From: Pelagibacterium flavum
GTDB lineage: Bacteria > Pseudomonadota > Alphaproteobacteria > Rhizobiales > Devosiaceae
NCBI RefSeq assembly: GCF_025854335.1
Contig: NZ_CP107716.1
Span: 3,403,001 to 3,467,000 of the forward strand
Direction: 5' to 3'
Length of the DNA stretch: 64,000 bases
The notes beneath the pieces are model-generated. The model did no database searches. It saw nothing but the letters and a program-made list of their open reading frames with translations, and was not told the DNA's origin. How positions within the stretch are numbered: position 1 is the stretch's first letter; each line of letters begins with the position of its first letter. The position numbers and the translations under genes were made by a program. Below are positions 1-7,997 of the stretch, piece after piece.

Positions 1-212
1 ACGCGGTGCTCGACGAATTGGCCGAAACCCATGGCGTGACGCCATCGGGCATTGCCGTGGCATGGATCATCCGGCATCCGGCCAATATCCAGGTGGTGCT
101 GGGCACCACCAAAGCCAGCCGGGTGGCGGAAGCGGCGGCGGGATCGGATGTGGAGCTGAGCCGGGAGGAATGGTATCGGCTGTTTACGGCAGCGGGGCAT
201 ACGCTGCCCTGA
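1..212 (+). CDS. Aldo/keto reductase, C-terminal end (partial)
   Basis: Only the last 70 or so residues are in the window; the reading frame is open from base 3 and the gene begins upstream. The visible part has the end of an (alpha/beta)8 aldo/keto reductase: an ASGIAVAWIIRHP-like helix, then the NADP-binding stretch with VVLGTTKASRV, and the tail EEWYRLFTAAGHTLP, which resembles YdhF-type oxidoreductases. The catalytic Tyr/Lys/His/Asp residues would lie outside the window. It points toward the convergent AsnC-type regulator. The substrate cannot be inferred. Confidence 0.8.
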   Translation, partial: AVLDELAETHGVTPSGIAVAWIIRHPANIQVVLGTTKASRVAEAAAGSDVELSREEWYRLFTAAGHTLP

Positions 213-382
213 CGATGTGCCGTTATCCCGGTGATGGGTGGCTGCAAATAGCGCCTTTCTGCGCTTCCGGTACTCACGTACCTGAAGTACGCTCCGTTCC
301 GGTTCTTGAAAGCCACAATTTTCGCTCACCCCTGACCGGGATTCCAGCACATCGCGGCTTTGCCGATAGGCTGTAAGCCCCT
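213..382. other. Convergent intergenic spacer
   Basis: This 170-bp spacer separates two convergent genes. It holds small dyads, for example CGTAC-CTGAA-GTACG at about 278-292, but no stem with a T-run that I would call a terminator. The text around 258-325 looks like dispersed intergenic repeat sequence rather than coding sequence. No gene is supported here. Confidence 0.3.
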
Positions 383-907
383 CTACCCCGCCTCGGCCAC
401 CGCGCTCACCGGCAAAGGCGTGTCCTTTACCGGGGCGGTGACAACGTAGGAATAGTAGCGCCGCACGCCGATCTTGGCGGCGAGCAGGTCCTCGATGAGC
501 TTTTGATAATCCTCGAGGTCGCGGGTGATGATCTTGAGCATGTAGTCGATGCCACCGCCCACGGCCCAGCATTCGACGATCCGCTCGATATTGCCGATGG
601 CCGTCTCGAAGCGGGAGAAATCCTCGGCCTGATGGCTTTCGAGTTCGATCTGGACGAAAACGATGGTCAGCGGGCCGAAGGCACGCAGCGAAATGCGTGC
701 ACCGTAGCTTTCGATAATGCCGGCGTCTTCGAGGCGTTTGAGACGTTCCCAGCAGGGGGTGGGCGTGAGGTTGACCCGTTCGGCGAGCGTAGCCTTGGGT
801 ATGCGGCCCTCGCGCTGGAGGATCGCCAGAATTTTCAGGTCCCGGTCATCGAGCTTGATTTGAGCCTGGCGAATGGCAGCGCCCCTTTTTGCCAAATGCT
901 TTTGCAT
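383..907 (-). CDS. Lrp/AsnC-family regulator linked to ectoine genes (AsnC/DoeX-like)
   Basis: The 174-residue protein has an N-terminal winged helix-turn-helix (about residues 18-75, LDDRDLKILAILQREGR...) and a C-terminal RAM/AsnC ligand-binding domain (about 80-160). It lies 124 bp downstream of the ehu transport genes on the same strand. In known ectoine catabolic clusters a feast/famine regulator (AsnC, DoeX in Halomonas) accompanies the doe/eut genes and responds to pathway intermediates, so the same role is inferred. A short N-terminal extension precedes the HTH, and the start is not strongly fixed by a Shine-Dalgarno sequence. Confidence 0.85.
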   Translation of the reverse strand: MQKHLAKRGAAIRQAQIKLDDRDLKILAILQREGRIPKATLAERVNLTPTPCWERLKRLEDAGIIESYGARISLRAFGPLTIVFVQIELESHQAEDFSRFETAIGNIERIVECWAVGGGIDYMLKIITRDLEDYQKLIEDLLAAKIGVRRYYSYVVTAPVKDTPLPVSAVAEAG

Positions 908-1031
908 CGGCGCAAGCTACTCTCTTGGGGGGGCTAACGTCCAGATTTAAGACAAGAAAAGTTTCACAGCACAAAGCCTCACCGAAACCCAAGTCCGGTG
1001 AGCCAAACCTGCCGGGCGCCGTCGGGAAGGG

Positions 1032-1811
1032 CTAGTTGCCTTCCAGAACGGCCTTGAGAAATTCGCGCGTGCGCTCTTCCTTGGGGTCGGTGAACAGAAC
1101 CTCGGGCTTGTCCTGTTCGAGCACTTTGCCGCGGTCGAAAAAGCAGACGCGGTCGGAAATCTGCCGCGCGAAATTCATCTCGTGGGTGACCAGCAGCATG
1201 GTCAGATCGTGTTCTTCGGCCAGACGGCGGATGACGCCGAGCACCTCGCCCACCAGTTCGGGATCGAGCGCGGAGGTCGGCTCGTCAAACAGCATGATCT
1301 TGGGCCGCATGGCCAGCGCCCGGGCGATGCCCACGCGCTGCTGCTGGCCGCCGGAAAGCTGGTGGGGGTATTTGTCGGCCTGGTCGGTCAGGCCCACCAT
1401 TTCAAGCAGATCGTCGGCGCGCTCTTTGGCTTCGGCTTTCGAGACGCCCAGAACCTGGGTCGGCGCTTCAGTGAGATTGCGCCGCACGGTCATGTGCGGG
1501 AACAGATTGAACTGCTGGAACACCATGCCCATCTTTTCGCGCATCTTGCGCAGATGGGCCTCGCCGGCCGGCTTGAGGCTCCCGTCCCCGGCCTTTTCGT
1601 GCCAGAGCGTATCGCCATCGACATAGACCACGCCCTCGGAAATCGGCTCGAGCGTCATCAGGATGCGTAGCACCGTCGATTTGCCCGAGCCCGACGGCCC
1701 GATGATGGTGACCTTTTCGCCCGGCTGCACTTCGAAATCGAGTTCGTTGATGACCGTGAAGGTGTCGAAACGTTTGACGACCTTGTCGAACTTGATGATG
1801 GGGTCGGTCAT
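1032..1811 (-). CDS. ehuA: Ectoine/hydroxyectoine ABC transporter, ATP-binding protein EhuA
   Basis: This is a 259-residue ABC ATPase of the polar amino acid type. Walker A is GPSGSGKST at residues 38-46, the signature LSGGQ at 152-156 and Walker B IMLFDEP at 172-178, followed by the H-loop in LLVTHEM. It overlaps the end of ehuD by 4 bp, so the two are translationally coupled. On sequence alone it could serve any polar amino acid importer; the ectoine assignment rests on the EhuB sequence and on the divergent eut genes. Confidence 0.9.
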   Translation of the reverse strand: MTDPIIKFDKVVKRFDTFTVINELDFEVQPGEKVTIIGPSGSGKSTVLRILMTLEPISEGVVYVDGDTLWHEKAGDGSLKPAGEAHLRKMREKMGMVFQQFNLFPHMTVRRNLTEAPTQVLGVSKAEAKERADDLLEMVGLTDQADKYPHQLSGGQQQRVGIARALAMRPKIMLFDEPTSALDPELVGEVLGVIRRLAEEHDLTMLLVTHEMNFARQISDRVCFFDRGKVLEQDKPEVLFTDPKEERTREFLKAVLEGN

Positions 1812-2500
1812 TTGAGCGGGATCCCTCTTTTGGGCAGGGCGCGGTCAACGAAGCGAACGCCCGTCGAAGCCACCAGGGTCATGATGAGATAGATCCCACC
1901 CACCATTGAGAGCGGGATCAGGTAGTTGAACGTCCTGTCGCCGATGATGCGGGCGACGTTGAGCATTTCAAGCACGGTCACCACCGAAAGCAGCGGCACG
2001 TCCTTCATGATCGAGACGAGATAATTGCCCATGGCCGGGATGATGCGCGGGATGGCCTGGGGCAGGATGATGTGGGTGAAGGTGCGGCCACCCGAAAGGT
2101 TGAGCGCCCGCGCCGCCTCGTGCTGGCCCTTGGCGACGGCCTCGATACCGGCGCGATAGACCTCGGAGGTATAAGCCGAATATTGCAGGCCCAGCGCCAG
2201 CGCACCGGTCATGAAGGCGGGCAGCGTGATGCCGAATTCGGGCAGCACGTAATAGAGAAAGAACAGCTGGATCAGAAGCGGCGTGTCACGCAAAAACTCG
2301 GTGACCACGGCGGCGGGCCAGGAAATGATCTTGAGCGGTGCGGCCTTGAGCGCGGCCCAGACCAGCCCCACGACCAGCGCGATGAAAAAGCCCAGCACGG
2401 TGGCCTGAATGGTCACCCACATGCCGATGAGAAGAATAGGCAATATGGACGCGGCAAACGCCCAGCCCGAGGAGGTGTCCCATGCGATTCCGAAAAGCAT
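1808..2500 (-). CDS. ehuD: Ectoine/hydroxyectoine ABC transporter, permease EhuD
   Basis: This inner-membrane permease of the HisM/GlnP type has about 230 residues and five predicted membrane segments, with the EAA loop at EAARALNLSGGRTFTHIILPQAIP. The reading frame is open further upstream, but the ATG at 2500 is preferred: GAGGTAAG lies just before it (complement of 2503-2512) and it gives the usual family length with no long overlap with ehuC. The ehuC stop codon falls inside this ribosome-binding site. It pairs with EhuC to form the channel. Confidence 0.88.
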   Translation of the reverse strand: MLFGIAWDTSSGWAFAASILPILLIGMWVTIQATVLGFFIALVVGLVWAALKAAPLKIISWPAAVVTEFLRDTPLLIQLFFLYYVLPEFGITLPAFMTGALALGLQYSAYTSEVYRAGIEAVAKGQHEAARALNLSGGRTFTHIILPQAIPRIIPAMGNYLVSIMKDVPLLSVVTVLEMLNVARIIGDRTFNYLIPLSMVGGIYLIMTLVASTGVRFVDRALPKRGIPLK

Positions 2501-2504
2501 TTTC

Positions 2505-3176
2505 TTACCTCGCTCCGGCGCGCCAGCGGCCAACGAACCGCTCGAGCAGCTTCATCATGGCGGTCAAAACCAGCGCCAGCCCGAAATACATCAGCAGCGC
2601 CAGCGTGTAGATCGTTGTCGAATCCTGGGTGAAATTGCGCAATTGCTCGGCGCGGAAGGCCAGATCGGACAAGGAAATGAGCGAAACGAGCGCGGTATCC
2701 TTGAGATTTTGAATGGCCAGATTGCCGAAAGACGGCATCATCTCGGGGATGGCCTGCGGAAGCGCGATGCGCCAGAGCGTCCGGCGCGGCGTGAAATTGA
2801 GCGCCTTGGCGGCCTCGTACTGATCCTTGGAAACCGACTGGATGGCCCCGCGCACCACTTCGGCGCCATAGGCCCCGATATTGAGCGAGAGCGCCATCAC
2901 CCCGGCGACCACGGGGGGCAGGCGCAGGTCGATGCCGATGGCTTGCCCTGCGACCGGCAGCGCGAAGTACAACCAGAACAGCTGCACCAGCAGCGAGGTG
3001 CCGCGGAAAATTTCGATATATCCTATCGAAATCGCCTTGATGAGCGGGTTATGGGCGAGCTTGCCGATGCCTGCAGCGAACGCAAGAATCGCTCCGAACA
3101 CCGTTGAATAGATCGTCAGCTCGATGGTCACCCAAGCCCCCAGCATCAGGGGGCTGAGATATTGCGTCCATTCCAT
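2505..3176 (-). CDS. ehuC: Ectoine/hydroxyectoine ABC transporter, permease EhuC
   Basis: This 223-residue HisQ/GlnP-type permease has hydrophobic segments from about residue 10 onward and the EAA signature YEAAKALNFTPRRTLWRIALPQAIP. It lies between ehuB and ehuD in the transport operon. A 113-bp gap with a strong stem-loop (3231-3266) separates it from ehuB, which fits the usual higher expression of a binding protein than of its permeases. Confidence 0.88.
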   Translation of the reverse strand: MEWTQYLSPLMLGAWVTIELTIYSTVFGAILAFAAGIGKLAHNPLIKAISIGYIEIFRGTSLLVQLFWLYFALPVAGQAIGIDLRLPPVVAGVMALSLNIGAYGAEVVRGAIQSVSKDQYEAAKALNFTPRRTLWRIALPQAIPEMMPSFGNLAIQNLKDTALVSLISLSDLAFRAEQLRNFTQDSTTIYTLALLMYFGLALVLTAMMKLLERFVGRWRAGAR

Positions 3177-3230
3177 GAAGGCGTTCTCGACCTAGCTTTT
3201 TATGGATACGGGTGAAGCCTAACCAATTTA

Positions 3231-3266
3231 CCGGCGGGCGCGGCCAGATTGAGCAGCGCCCGCCGG
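3231..3266 (-). terminator. Stem-loop between ehuB and ehuC
   Basis: A perfect 11-bp GC-rich stem (3231-3241 pairing with 3256-3266) encloses a 14-nt loop directly downstream of the ehuB stop codon. There is no T-run after it on the minus strand, so it is more likely an attenuating or mRNA-protecting hairpin after the binding-protein gene than a full terminator. Confidence 0.5.
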
Positions 3267-3289
3267 CAGATCAGATCACACAGCCGAGC

Positions 3290-4159
3290 TTATTCGGTGC
3301 AAAGCTCTTCAGTGCTCATGTCGAACGAGCGCGAGGTGTCCGCATCGGTAAAGCCGTAGCCGGACACGGTCTCGAGCCATTCGTCGGTCTGCTTGTATTC
3401 GGCCAGCACTTCGTTGACCGCGTCGCGCAGCTCTTCATTGCCCTGGGCAAAGACGAACCCGCCCCAGGAGCGCTGTTCGGTGCCGTCGATGACCGGATCG
3501 GTGAACCCTTCAGCCACTTCCACGGCATCACTCTGGCCGGCCAGTTCGCTGGCGGTCAGACCGGTTGCGGCATAGGCGTCGGCGCGGCCGGTCGAAACCG
3601 TCGAGATCGCGTCGGCGTTCGACGAGATCGTCACGAGCTGGTCTTCGGACACACCGAGCGCCTGCATCATGTCGAGCTGGTTGGCGCCGGCCATGATGGC
3701 GACGGTCAGATCGGAATTTTCGGCGAAATCGGCATAGCCGCTCAGCCCTTCGGGATTGCCGGCGGGCACCAGAAGACCTTCACCGTATGAGGTGTTGGGC
3801 TCGGAATAGATGACCGTGGCACAGCGGGTGGGGATGATGGCCATCTCGGCGGCGACCATGTCGAAGCGGTCGGCCTGAAGGCCGGGGATCAGCGAGGAAA
3901 AGTCCGTGGTGATCCATTCGATATCGGTCACGCCGAGTTCCTCGACGATGTGCTTGGCCACGTCGGGGCCGGCACCCATGGCTTCGCCGGAAACCGGATC
4001 GATATAGCCATAGGGAATTTCGTTGGCGACGGCGATGCGGATCGAACCGCTCTCCTGGATTTCTTCAAGGCTCGCCGCCTGCGCGGCGCCTGCGACGGTG
4101 AGCGCTGCGGCGCTGGCGAGCAGGGTTGTTTTGAGGGCCTTGGAAATTGTTGCGTGCAT
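3290..4159 (-). CDS. ehuB: Ectoine/hydroxyectoine-binding periplasmic protein EhuB
   Basis: This 289-residue solute-binding protein of the family 3 (amino-acid) type has a signal peptide at residues 1-28 ending in AGAAQA. The stretches VANEIPYGYIDP, GAGPDVAKHIVEELG, RFDMVAAEMAIIPTRC and YSEPNTSYGEGLLV closely resemble the EhuB ectoine-binding proteins I remember. The ATG at 4159 is chosen over upstream in-frame starts because it begins the signal peptide and follows AGGACAGGAAC. It is the first gene of ehuBCDA and is divergent from eutBCD. Confidence 0.9.
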   Translation of the reverse strand: MHATISKALKTTLLASAAALTVAGAAQAASLEEIQESGSIRIAVANEIPYGYIDPVSGEAMGAGPDVAKHIVEELGVTDIEWITTDFSSLIPGLQADRFDMVAAEMAIIPTRCATVIYSEPNTSYGEGLLVPAGNPEGLSGYADFAENSDLTVAIMAGANQLDMMQALGVSEDQLVTISSNADAISTVSTGRADAYAATGLTASELAGQSDAVEVAEGFTDPVIDGTEQRSWGGFVFAQGNEELRDAVNEVLAEYKQTDEWLETVSGYGFTDADTSRSFDMSTEELCTE

Positions 4160-4552
4160 AATGTTCCTGTCCTTTGATATTATCGCTGACATTGTGCGCA
4201 GTGCGGCAATTGAGACCAAATATGGCTCCAATTCACCGAAAGTCGGGCAGCATCATTCCCGAAGTCACTCCAGGGACAAAGCCGCCTCATCACTGCCGAA
4301 CTTGAGCGTTCGCTGCACATAATGCTTTAACACGGGCTAGGGTTGCCAACTTCTCGCCACAAGTCGAGGGACGATACGTCTATAAGGGCGCGGTCTGGCA
4401 GCAAGATCGACTGCGCCGGCGGGGTCAAAATGGAAGGACCGCCCTCGCGCCGGGGCTGCATAGTCGTTGGACAAATTTGCCGGACCAGCCCGATCGTGGC
4501 GCATAGAGCCGGCGTGTCGGCTGACTCTTACGCTGGACCCAAGGAGTGGTGC
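4160..4552. promoter_or_regulatory. Divergent ehuB / eutB control region
   Basis: This 393-bp stretch without a gene separates the divergent transport and catabolic operons and must hold both promoters. For ehuB (minus strand) a weak sigma-70 candidate has -10 GATAAT (complement of 4179-4184) and a TTGCCG -35 (complement of 4204-4209) with a long 19-bp spacer. For eutB an AAGGAG ribosome-binding site lies at 4541-4546. In-frame upstream starts for eutB exist but the sequence does not read as protein. Operators for the AsnC-type regulator are expected here; I could not identify them. Confidence 0.5.
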
Positions 4553-5545
4553 ATGGCCGCAATGGTGACGATGGCAGACGTGCTGGCAGCCCGCCGACGC
4601 ATACGCCCGCTCGTACACCGTACGGCGCTGACCGAAAGCCTGTCGCTGTCCAAAGCGAGCGGGCAGACGATCCTCCTCAAAAACGAACAGCAGCAACTGA
4701 CCGGCAGCTTCAAGCTGCGCGGCGCGACCAATGCGGTGCTCTCGCTTTCGGTTGACGAGCGCGGGCACGGAGTTGCGGCGGCCTCCACCGGCAATCATGG
4801 CCGTGCCCTGTCCCATGCCGCCAAGGCGGCGGGGACGCGGGCAGTGATCTGCATGTCGTCTCTGGTGCCATCCAACAAGGTCGAGGCGATAAAGGCGCTC
4901 GGCGCGGAAGCGCGGATCGTGGGCAAGAGCCAGGACGAAGCGCAGGTCGAGGTGGACCGGCTGGTTACCGAAGAAGGGCTCATCGATATCCCGCCTTTCG
5001 ATAAGGCCGAGGTGATCGCCGGACAAGGCACGATCGGGCTGGAAATTTTAGAGGATGCACCCGAGCTCGACGCGGTGCTGGTGCCGCTTTCCGGTGGCGG
5101 GCTGATCGCGGGGGTCGCGCTGGCGATCAAGACGGTTTCGCCCAATACGCGCGTCATCGGGGTGTGCATGGAGCGCGGCGCGGCCATGGTCGCCTGCCTT
5201 GCGGCGGGCAAACCGGTCGAGGTCGAAGAGCTTGAAACGCTCGCGGATTCGCTGGGCGGGGGAATCGGGCTGTCCAACCGCTATACCTTTTCAATGGTGC
5301 GCGATCTGGTGGACGAGACCATTGTTTTGACCGAGCGGGAAATCGCCGAAGCGATTGCACACGGATATGCCGAGGAACGCGAGGTGCTCGAAGGCGCTGC
5401 GGCCGTTGGAATCGGGGCGATCCTTTCGGGCAAATTCGTACCGAGGGGCCCGACCGCGCTGGTGCTGTCGGGCAAAAATATCGACATGGGCGTCCATGCC
5501 CAGATCGTTGCGGGCACGCACAAGGCCCTGCGGGAGGCGGCGTGA
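4553..5545 (+). CDS. eutB: Hydroxyectoine utilization dehydratase EutB (PLP-dependent, threonine dehydratase-like)
   Basis: This 330-residue fold-type II PLP enzyme has the Schiff-base lysine in GSFKLRGA (K54), an ASTGNHGRALSHAAK cofactor loop and the glycine-rich phosphate loop LSGGGL. The start at 4553 has AAGGAG seven bases upstream. EutB acts with EutA and EutC in converting hydroxyectoine to ectoine in other bacteria. It is placed here by its neighbours eutC and eutD, because on sequence alone a serine/threonine dehydratase is hard to exclude. No eutA was found in the window. Confidence 0.82.
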   Translation: MAAMVTMADVLAARRRIRPLVHRTALTESLSLSKASGQTILLKNEQQQLTGSFKLRGATNAVLSLSVDERGHGVAAASTGNHGRALSHAAKAAGTRAVICMSSLVPSNKVEAIKALGAEARIVGKSQDEAQVEVDRLVTEEGLIDIPPFDKAEVIAGQGTIGLEILEDAPELDAVLVPLSGGGLIAGVALAIKTVSPNTRVIGVCMERGAAMVACLAAGKPVEVEELETLADSLGGGIGLSNRYTFSMVRDLVDETIVLTEREIAEAIAHGYAEEREVLEGAAAVGIGAILSGKFVPRGPTALVLSGKNIDMGVHAQIVAGTHKALREAA

Positions 5546-5590
5546 TGGGGATTTTCACTACCGCCGGGCGCTTTGCTGATGCCTTTAGTT

Positions 5591-5688
5591 GGATTCCGGG
5601 AACAAGTCCCGGAATGACAATGGGGGGAAGTAAGCTCTCGCGCTCACCATACACTCGACTGTCATTCCGGGACTTGTTCCCGGAATCC
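5591..5688. repeat. 98-bp palindromic element with perfect 28-bp inverted repeats
   Basis: The arms at 5591-5618 and 5661-5688 are exact reverse complements, separated by 42 bp, and each arm is itself a near-palindrome around CCGGGAACAAGTCCCGG. It lies between eutB and eutC. Its length equals that of three other palindromic elements in this window (9236, 13394, 15483), though its arms differ, so it may be a divergent member of the same REP/BIME-like family. Confidence 0.8.
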
Positions 5689-5725
5689 ATCTTGAAGCCG
5701 CGCCCCAATCTCAGGAGGCCGTGTG

Positions 5726-6718
5726 ATGGCTGATGTGCAGATCCTCACCGAAGCCGACCTGAAAAAGCTCGTGCCGCTCGATCCCGAGGCCGTTCAATGC
5801 GTCGAGGACGCTTTCCGCACCTTGGCCGGAGGCAAGGTGGCGATGCCGCCGATCCTTCGGCTCGACATTGCCGAGGCCAATGGCGAGGTGGACGTCAAGA
5901 CCGCCTATGTGCCGGGGCTGGACAGTTTTGCCATCAAGATGAGCCCGGGGTTTTTTGACAATCCCAAGATCGGGCTGGCTTCGACAAACGGGCTTATGGT
6001 GGTCTTGTCGGCAAAAACGGGGCTGCTCGAAGCGCTGCTGCTCGACAACGGGTACCTGACCGATGTGCGCACGGCGGCGGCGGGCGCGGTGGCGGCACGG
6101 CATCTTTCGCGTGAAAATTCGGAAAGTGCCGCAATCATCGGGGCCGGCATGCAGGCGAAACTGCAGCTCGAAGCGCTGGCGCTGGTGCGCCCGATCAAGA
6201 AGGCCGTCATCTGGGCGCGCGACCGGGGCAAGGCCGAGGATCTGGCGCGGCACGCTTCGCTGAAACTGAAGATCGCCGCATTGGTGGCCAGCAGCCCCGA
6301 GACGGCGGTGCGCGGTGCCGACATCGTGGTCACCACCACCCCGGCCACCGAACCGCTGGTTCTGGCCGACTGGATCGAACCCGGCCAGCATGTAACCGCC
6401 ATGGGGTCGGACGCCGAGCACAAGAACGAGATCGATCCCGCGCTGGTCAAAAAAGCCGATCTCTATGTCGCCGACCGGTTGAGCCAGACCCGGCTTCTGG
6501 GCGAATTGCACCACGCCATCAAAGCGGGACTGGTGGGCGAAGGGGACAATTTTGCCGAACTGGGCGCAGTGATCGCCGGGACAGTGCCGGGCCGGACATC
6601 TCAAACGCAAATCACCTTCGCCGATCTCACCGGCACCGGGGTTCAGGATACGGCGATTGCCACCCTGGCCCGAACCCGCGCGCTTGCCAGCGGCGCGGGC
6701 ACACTCTTTCAGACCTGA
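5726..6718 (+). CDS. eutC: Ectoine utilization protein EutC (ornithine cyclodeaminase-like)
   Basis: This 330-residue ornithine cyclodeaminase/mu-crystallin family protein has the NAD-binding GAGMQ (139-143) after a substrate-binding half containing IKMSPGF (K71) and TDVRTAAAG (114-120). The ATG at 5726 follows GGAGG at 5714-5718. EutC is a conserved partner of EutB in hydroxyectoine to ectoine conversion. It lies 180 bp after eutB, a gap filled by a palindromic repeat, and 33 bp before eutD, so eutC and eutD are probably co-transcribed. Confidence 0.85.
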   Translation: MADVQILTEADLKKLVPLDPEAVQCVEDAFRTLAGGKVAMPPILRLDIAEANGEVDVKTAYVPGLDSFAIKMSPGFFDNPKIGLASTNGLMVVLSAKTGLLEALLLDNGYLTDVRTAAAGAVAARHLSRENSESAAIIGAGMQAKLQLEALALVRPIKKAVIWARDRGKAEDLARHASLKLKIAALVASSPETAVRGADIVVTTTPATEPLVLADWIEPGQHVTAMGSDAEHKNEIDPALVKKADLYVADRLSQTRLLGELHHAIKAGLVGEGDNFAELGAVIAGTVPGRTSQTQITFADLTGTGVQDTAIATLARTRALASGAGTLFQT

Positions 6719-6751
6719 TCGTCAGGTCTTTTTCTGGAGCGCCAAGGCAAA

Positions 6752-7936
6752 ATGCCCAATACCCGCCTGCCCTTTACCCTGCCCGAATATTACGAGCGCC
6801 TCGAGGCCGTCCGCCGGTCGATGCAGACGCAGGGCATCGACGTTCTGATCGTCACCAATCCCTCCAACATGCACTGGCTGACCGGCTATGACGGATGGAG
6901 CTTTTACGTGCATCAGGCGGTGATCGTTTCACTCACCGACGAGCCCTTGTGGTGGGGGCGCCCCATGGATGCGGTGGGAGCTGAAAAGACCACATGGCTG
7001 GCAACGGAATCGATCTATTTCTATCCCGATGATTTCGTGCAGAACCCCGACAAGCACGCCTATGTGCATCTGTGCGGTGTGCTCAAGGACAAGGGCTGGG
7101 ACCAGCGCCGCATCGGCGTCGAGATGGACAATTACTATTTCACCGCCGGGTGCCTTGAAACGCTGCGCGCCGAAATTCCTTATGTGGCAGTGGCCGATGC
7201 CACTTCGGTCGTCACCTGGCAGCGTTCTGTCAAATCGGAAGCCGAGATCGAATATATGCGCCGCGCTGCACGGATCGTTGAAGCGATGCATGCACGTATC
7301 CGCGAGGTGACGCGGCCCGGTCTGCGCAAGAACGAACTGGTCGCCGAAATCTACCACGCCTCCCTGGTCGGCGCCGATGGCTATGGCGGAGACTATTCGG
7401 CAATCGTTCCGCTTACCCCCTCGGGGCGCGATGCGGCGGCGGCGCATCTGACCTGGGACGACCGCGAGATGGTCAAGGGCGAAGGCACGTTCTTTGAGAT
7501 CGCCGGGTGCTACAAACGCTATCACTGCCCGATTTCACGCACCGGCTATCTGGGCAAGCCGCCCAAGGACATGCTCAGGGCGCAGGAAGCCGTCCTCGAA
7601 GGCATGGAGGCGGGCATGGCGGTAGCCAAGCCGGGCTATACGTGTGGGGAAATCGCCGATGCGTTTTTCGGCGTGCTCAAGAAATACGGCGTCGAGAAGA
7701 CCTCGCGCACCGGCTATTCGGTCGGGCTGTCCTATCCCCCCGATTGGGGCGAACACACAATGAGCATCCGTCCGGGCGACCCTTCGATTCTGCGCGCCAA
7801 CATGGTGTTCCATTTCATGCCAGCCATCTGGACGCCCGAATGGGGGCTGGAGATCACCGAAACCATGCGCATCACCGACGAGGGCGGGCCGGAGTGCCTG
7901 GCCAATGTGCCGCGCGAGATGTTTGTGAAGAACTAG
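6752..7936 (+). CDS. doeA: Ectoine hydrolase EutD/DoeA (peptidase M24 family)
   Basis: This 394-residue protein has a creatinase-like N-terminal domain (about 1-165) and a pita-bread M24 catalytic domain (about 170-385). Stretches such as LTGYDGWSFYVHQAVIVS, GGDYSAIVPLTPSG and FFEIAGCYKRYHCPISRTGYLG match the ectoine hydrolases I recall. The enzyme opens the ectoine ring to N-acetyl-L-2,4-diaminobutyrate in the cytoplasm. It sits between eutC and the deacetylase gene, in the usual pathway order. Confidence 0.9.
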   Translation: MPNTRLPFTLPEYYERLEAVRRSMQTQGIDVLIVTNPSNMHWLTGYDGWSFYVHQAVIVSLTDEPLWWGRPMDAVGAEKTTWLATESIYFYPDDFVQNPDKHAYVHLCGVLKDKGWDQRRIGVEMDNYYFTAGCLETLRAEIPYVAVADATSVVTWQRSVKSEAEIEYMRRAARIVEAMHARIREVTRPGLRKNELVAEIYHASLVGADGYGGDYSAIVPLTPSGRDAAAAHLTWDDREMVKGEGTFFEIAGCYKRYHCPISRTGYLGKPPKDMLRAQEAVLEGMEAGMAVAKPGYTCGEIADAFFGVLKKYGVEKTSRTGYSVGLSYPPDWGEHTMSIRPGDPSILRANMVFHFMPAIWTPEWGLEITETMRITDEGGPECLANVPREMFVKN

Positions 7937-7952
7937 AAGGGGCAAGGCCCCT

Positions 7953-7980
7953 CGCCCCGACCCTCTCCCCAGAGGGGCGC
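7953..7980. repeat. Short GC-rich palindrome after doeA
   Basis: CCCTCT-CCCC-AGAGGG (7961-7976) forms a 6-bp stem with a 4-nt loop, and the flanking CGCCCC/GGGGCG can extend the structure with mismatches. It looks like a fragment of a dispersed intergenic repeat. It lies in the 61-bp gap between doeA and the M20 deacetylase gene and may be transcribed. Confidence 0.35.
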
Positions 7981-7997
7981 GGCCCTAACCAAATATT

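Noticed and set aside
5591..5688. CRISPR-like repeat pair
   Set aside because: There are only two inverted copies with one 42-bp spacer; CRISPR arrays have direct repeats in series, and no cas gene is present.
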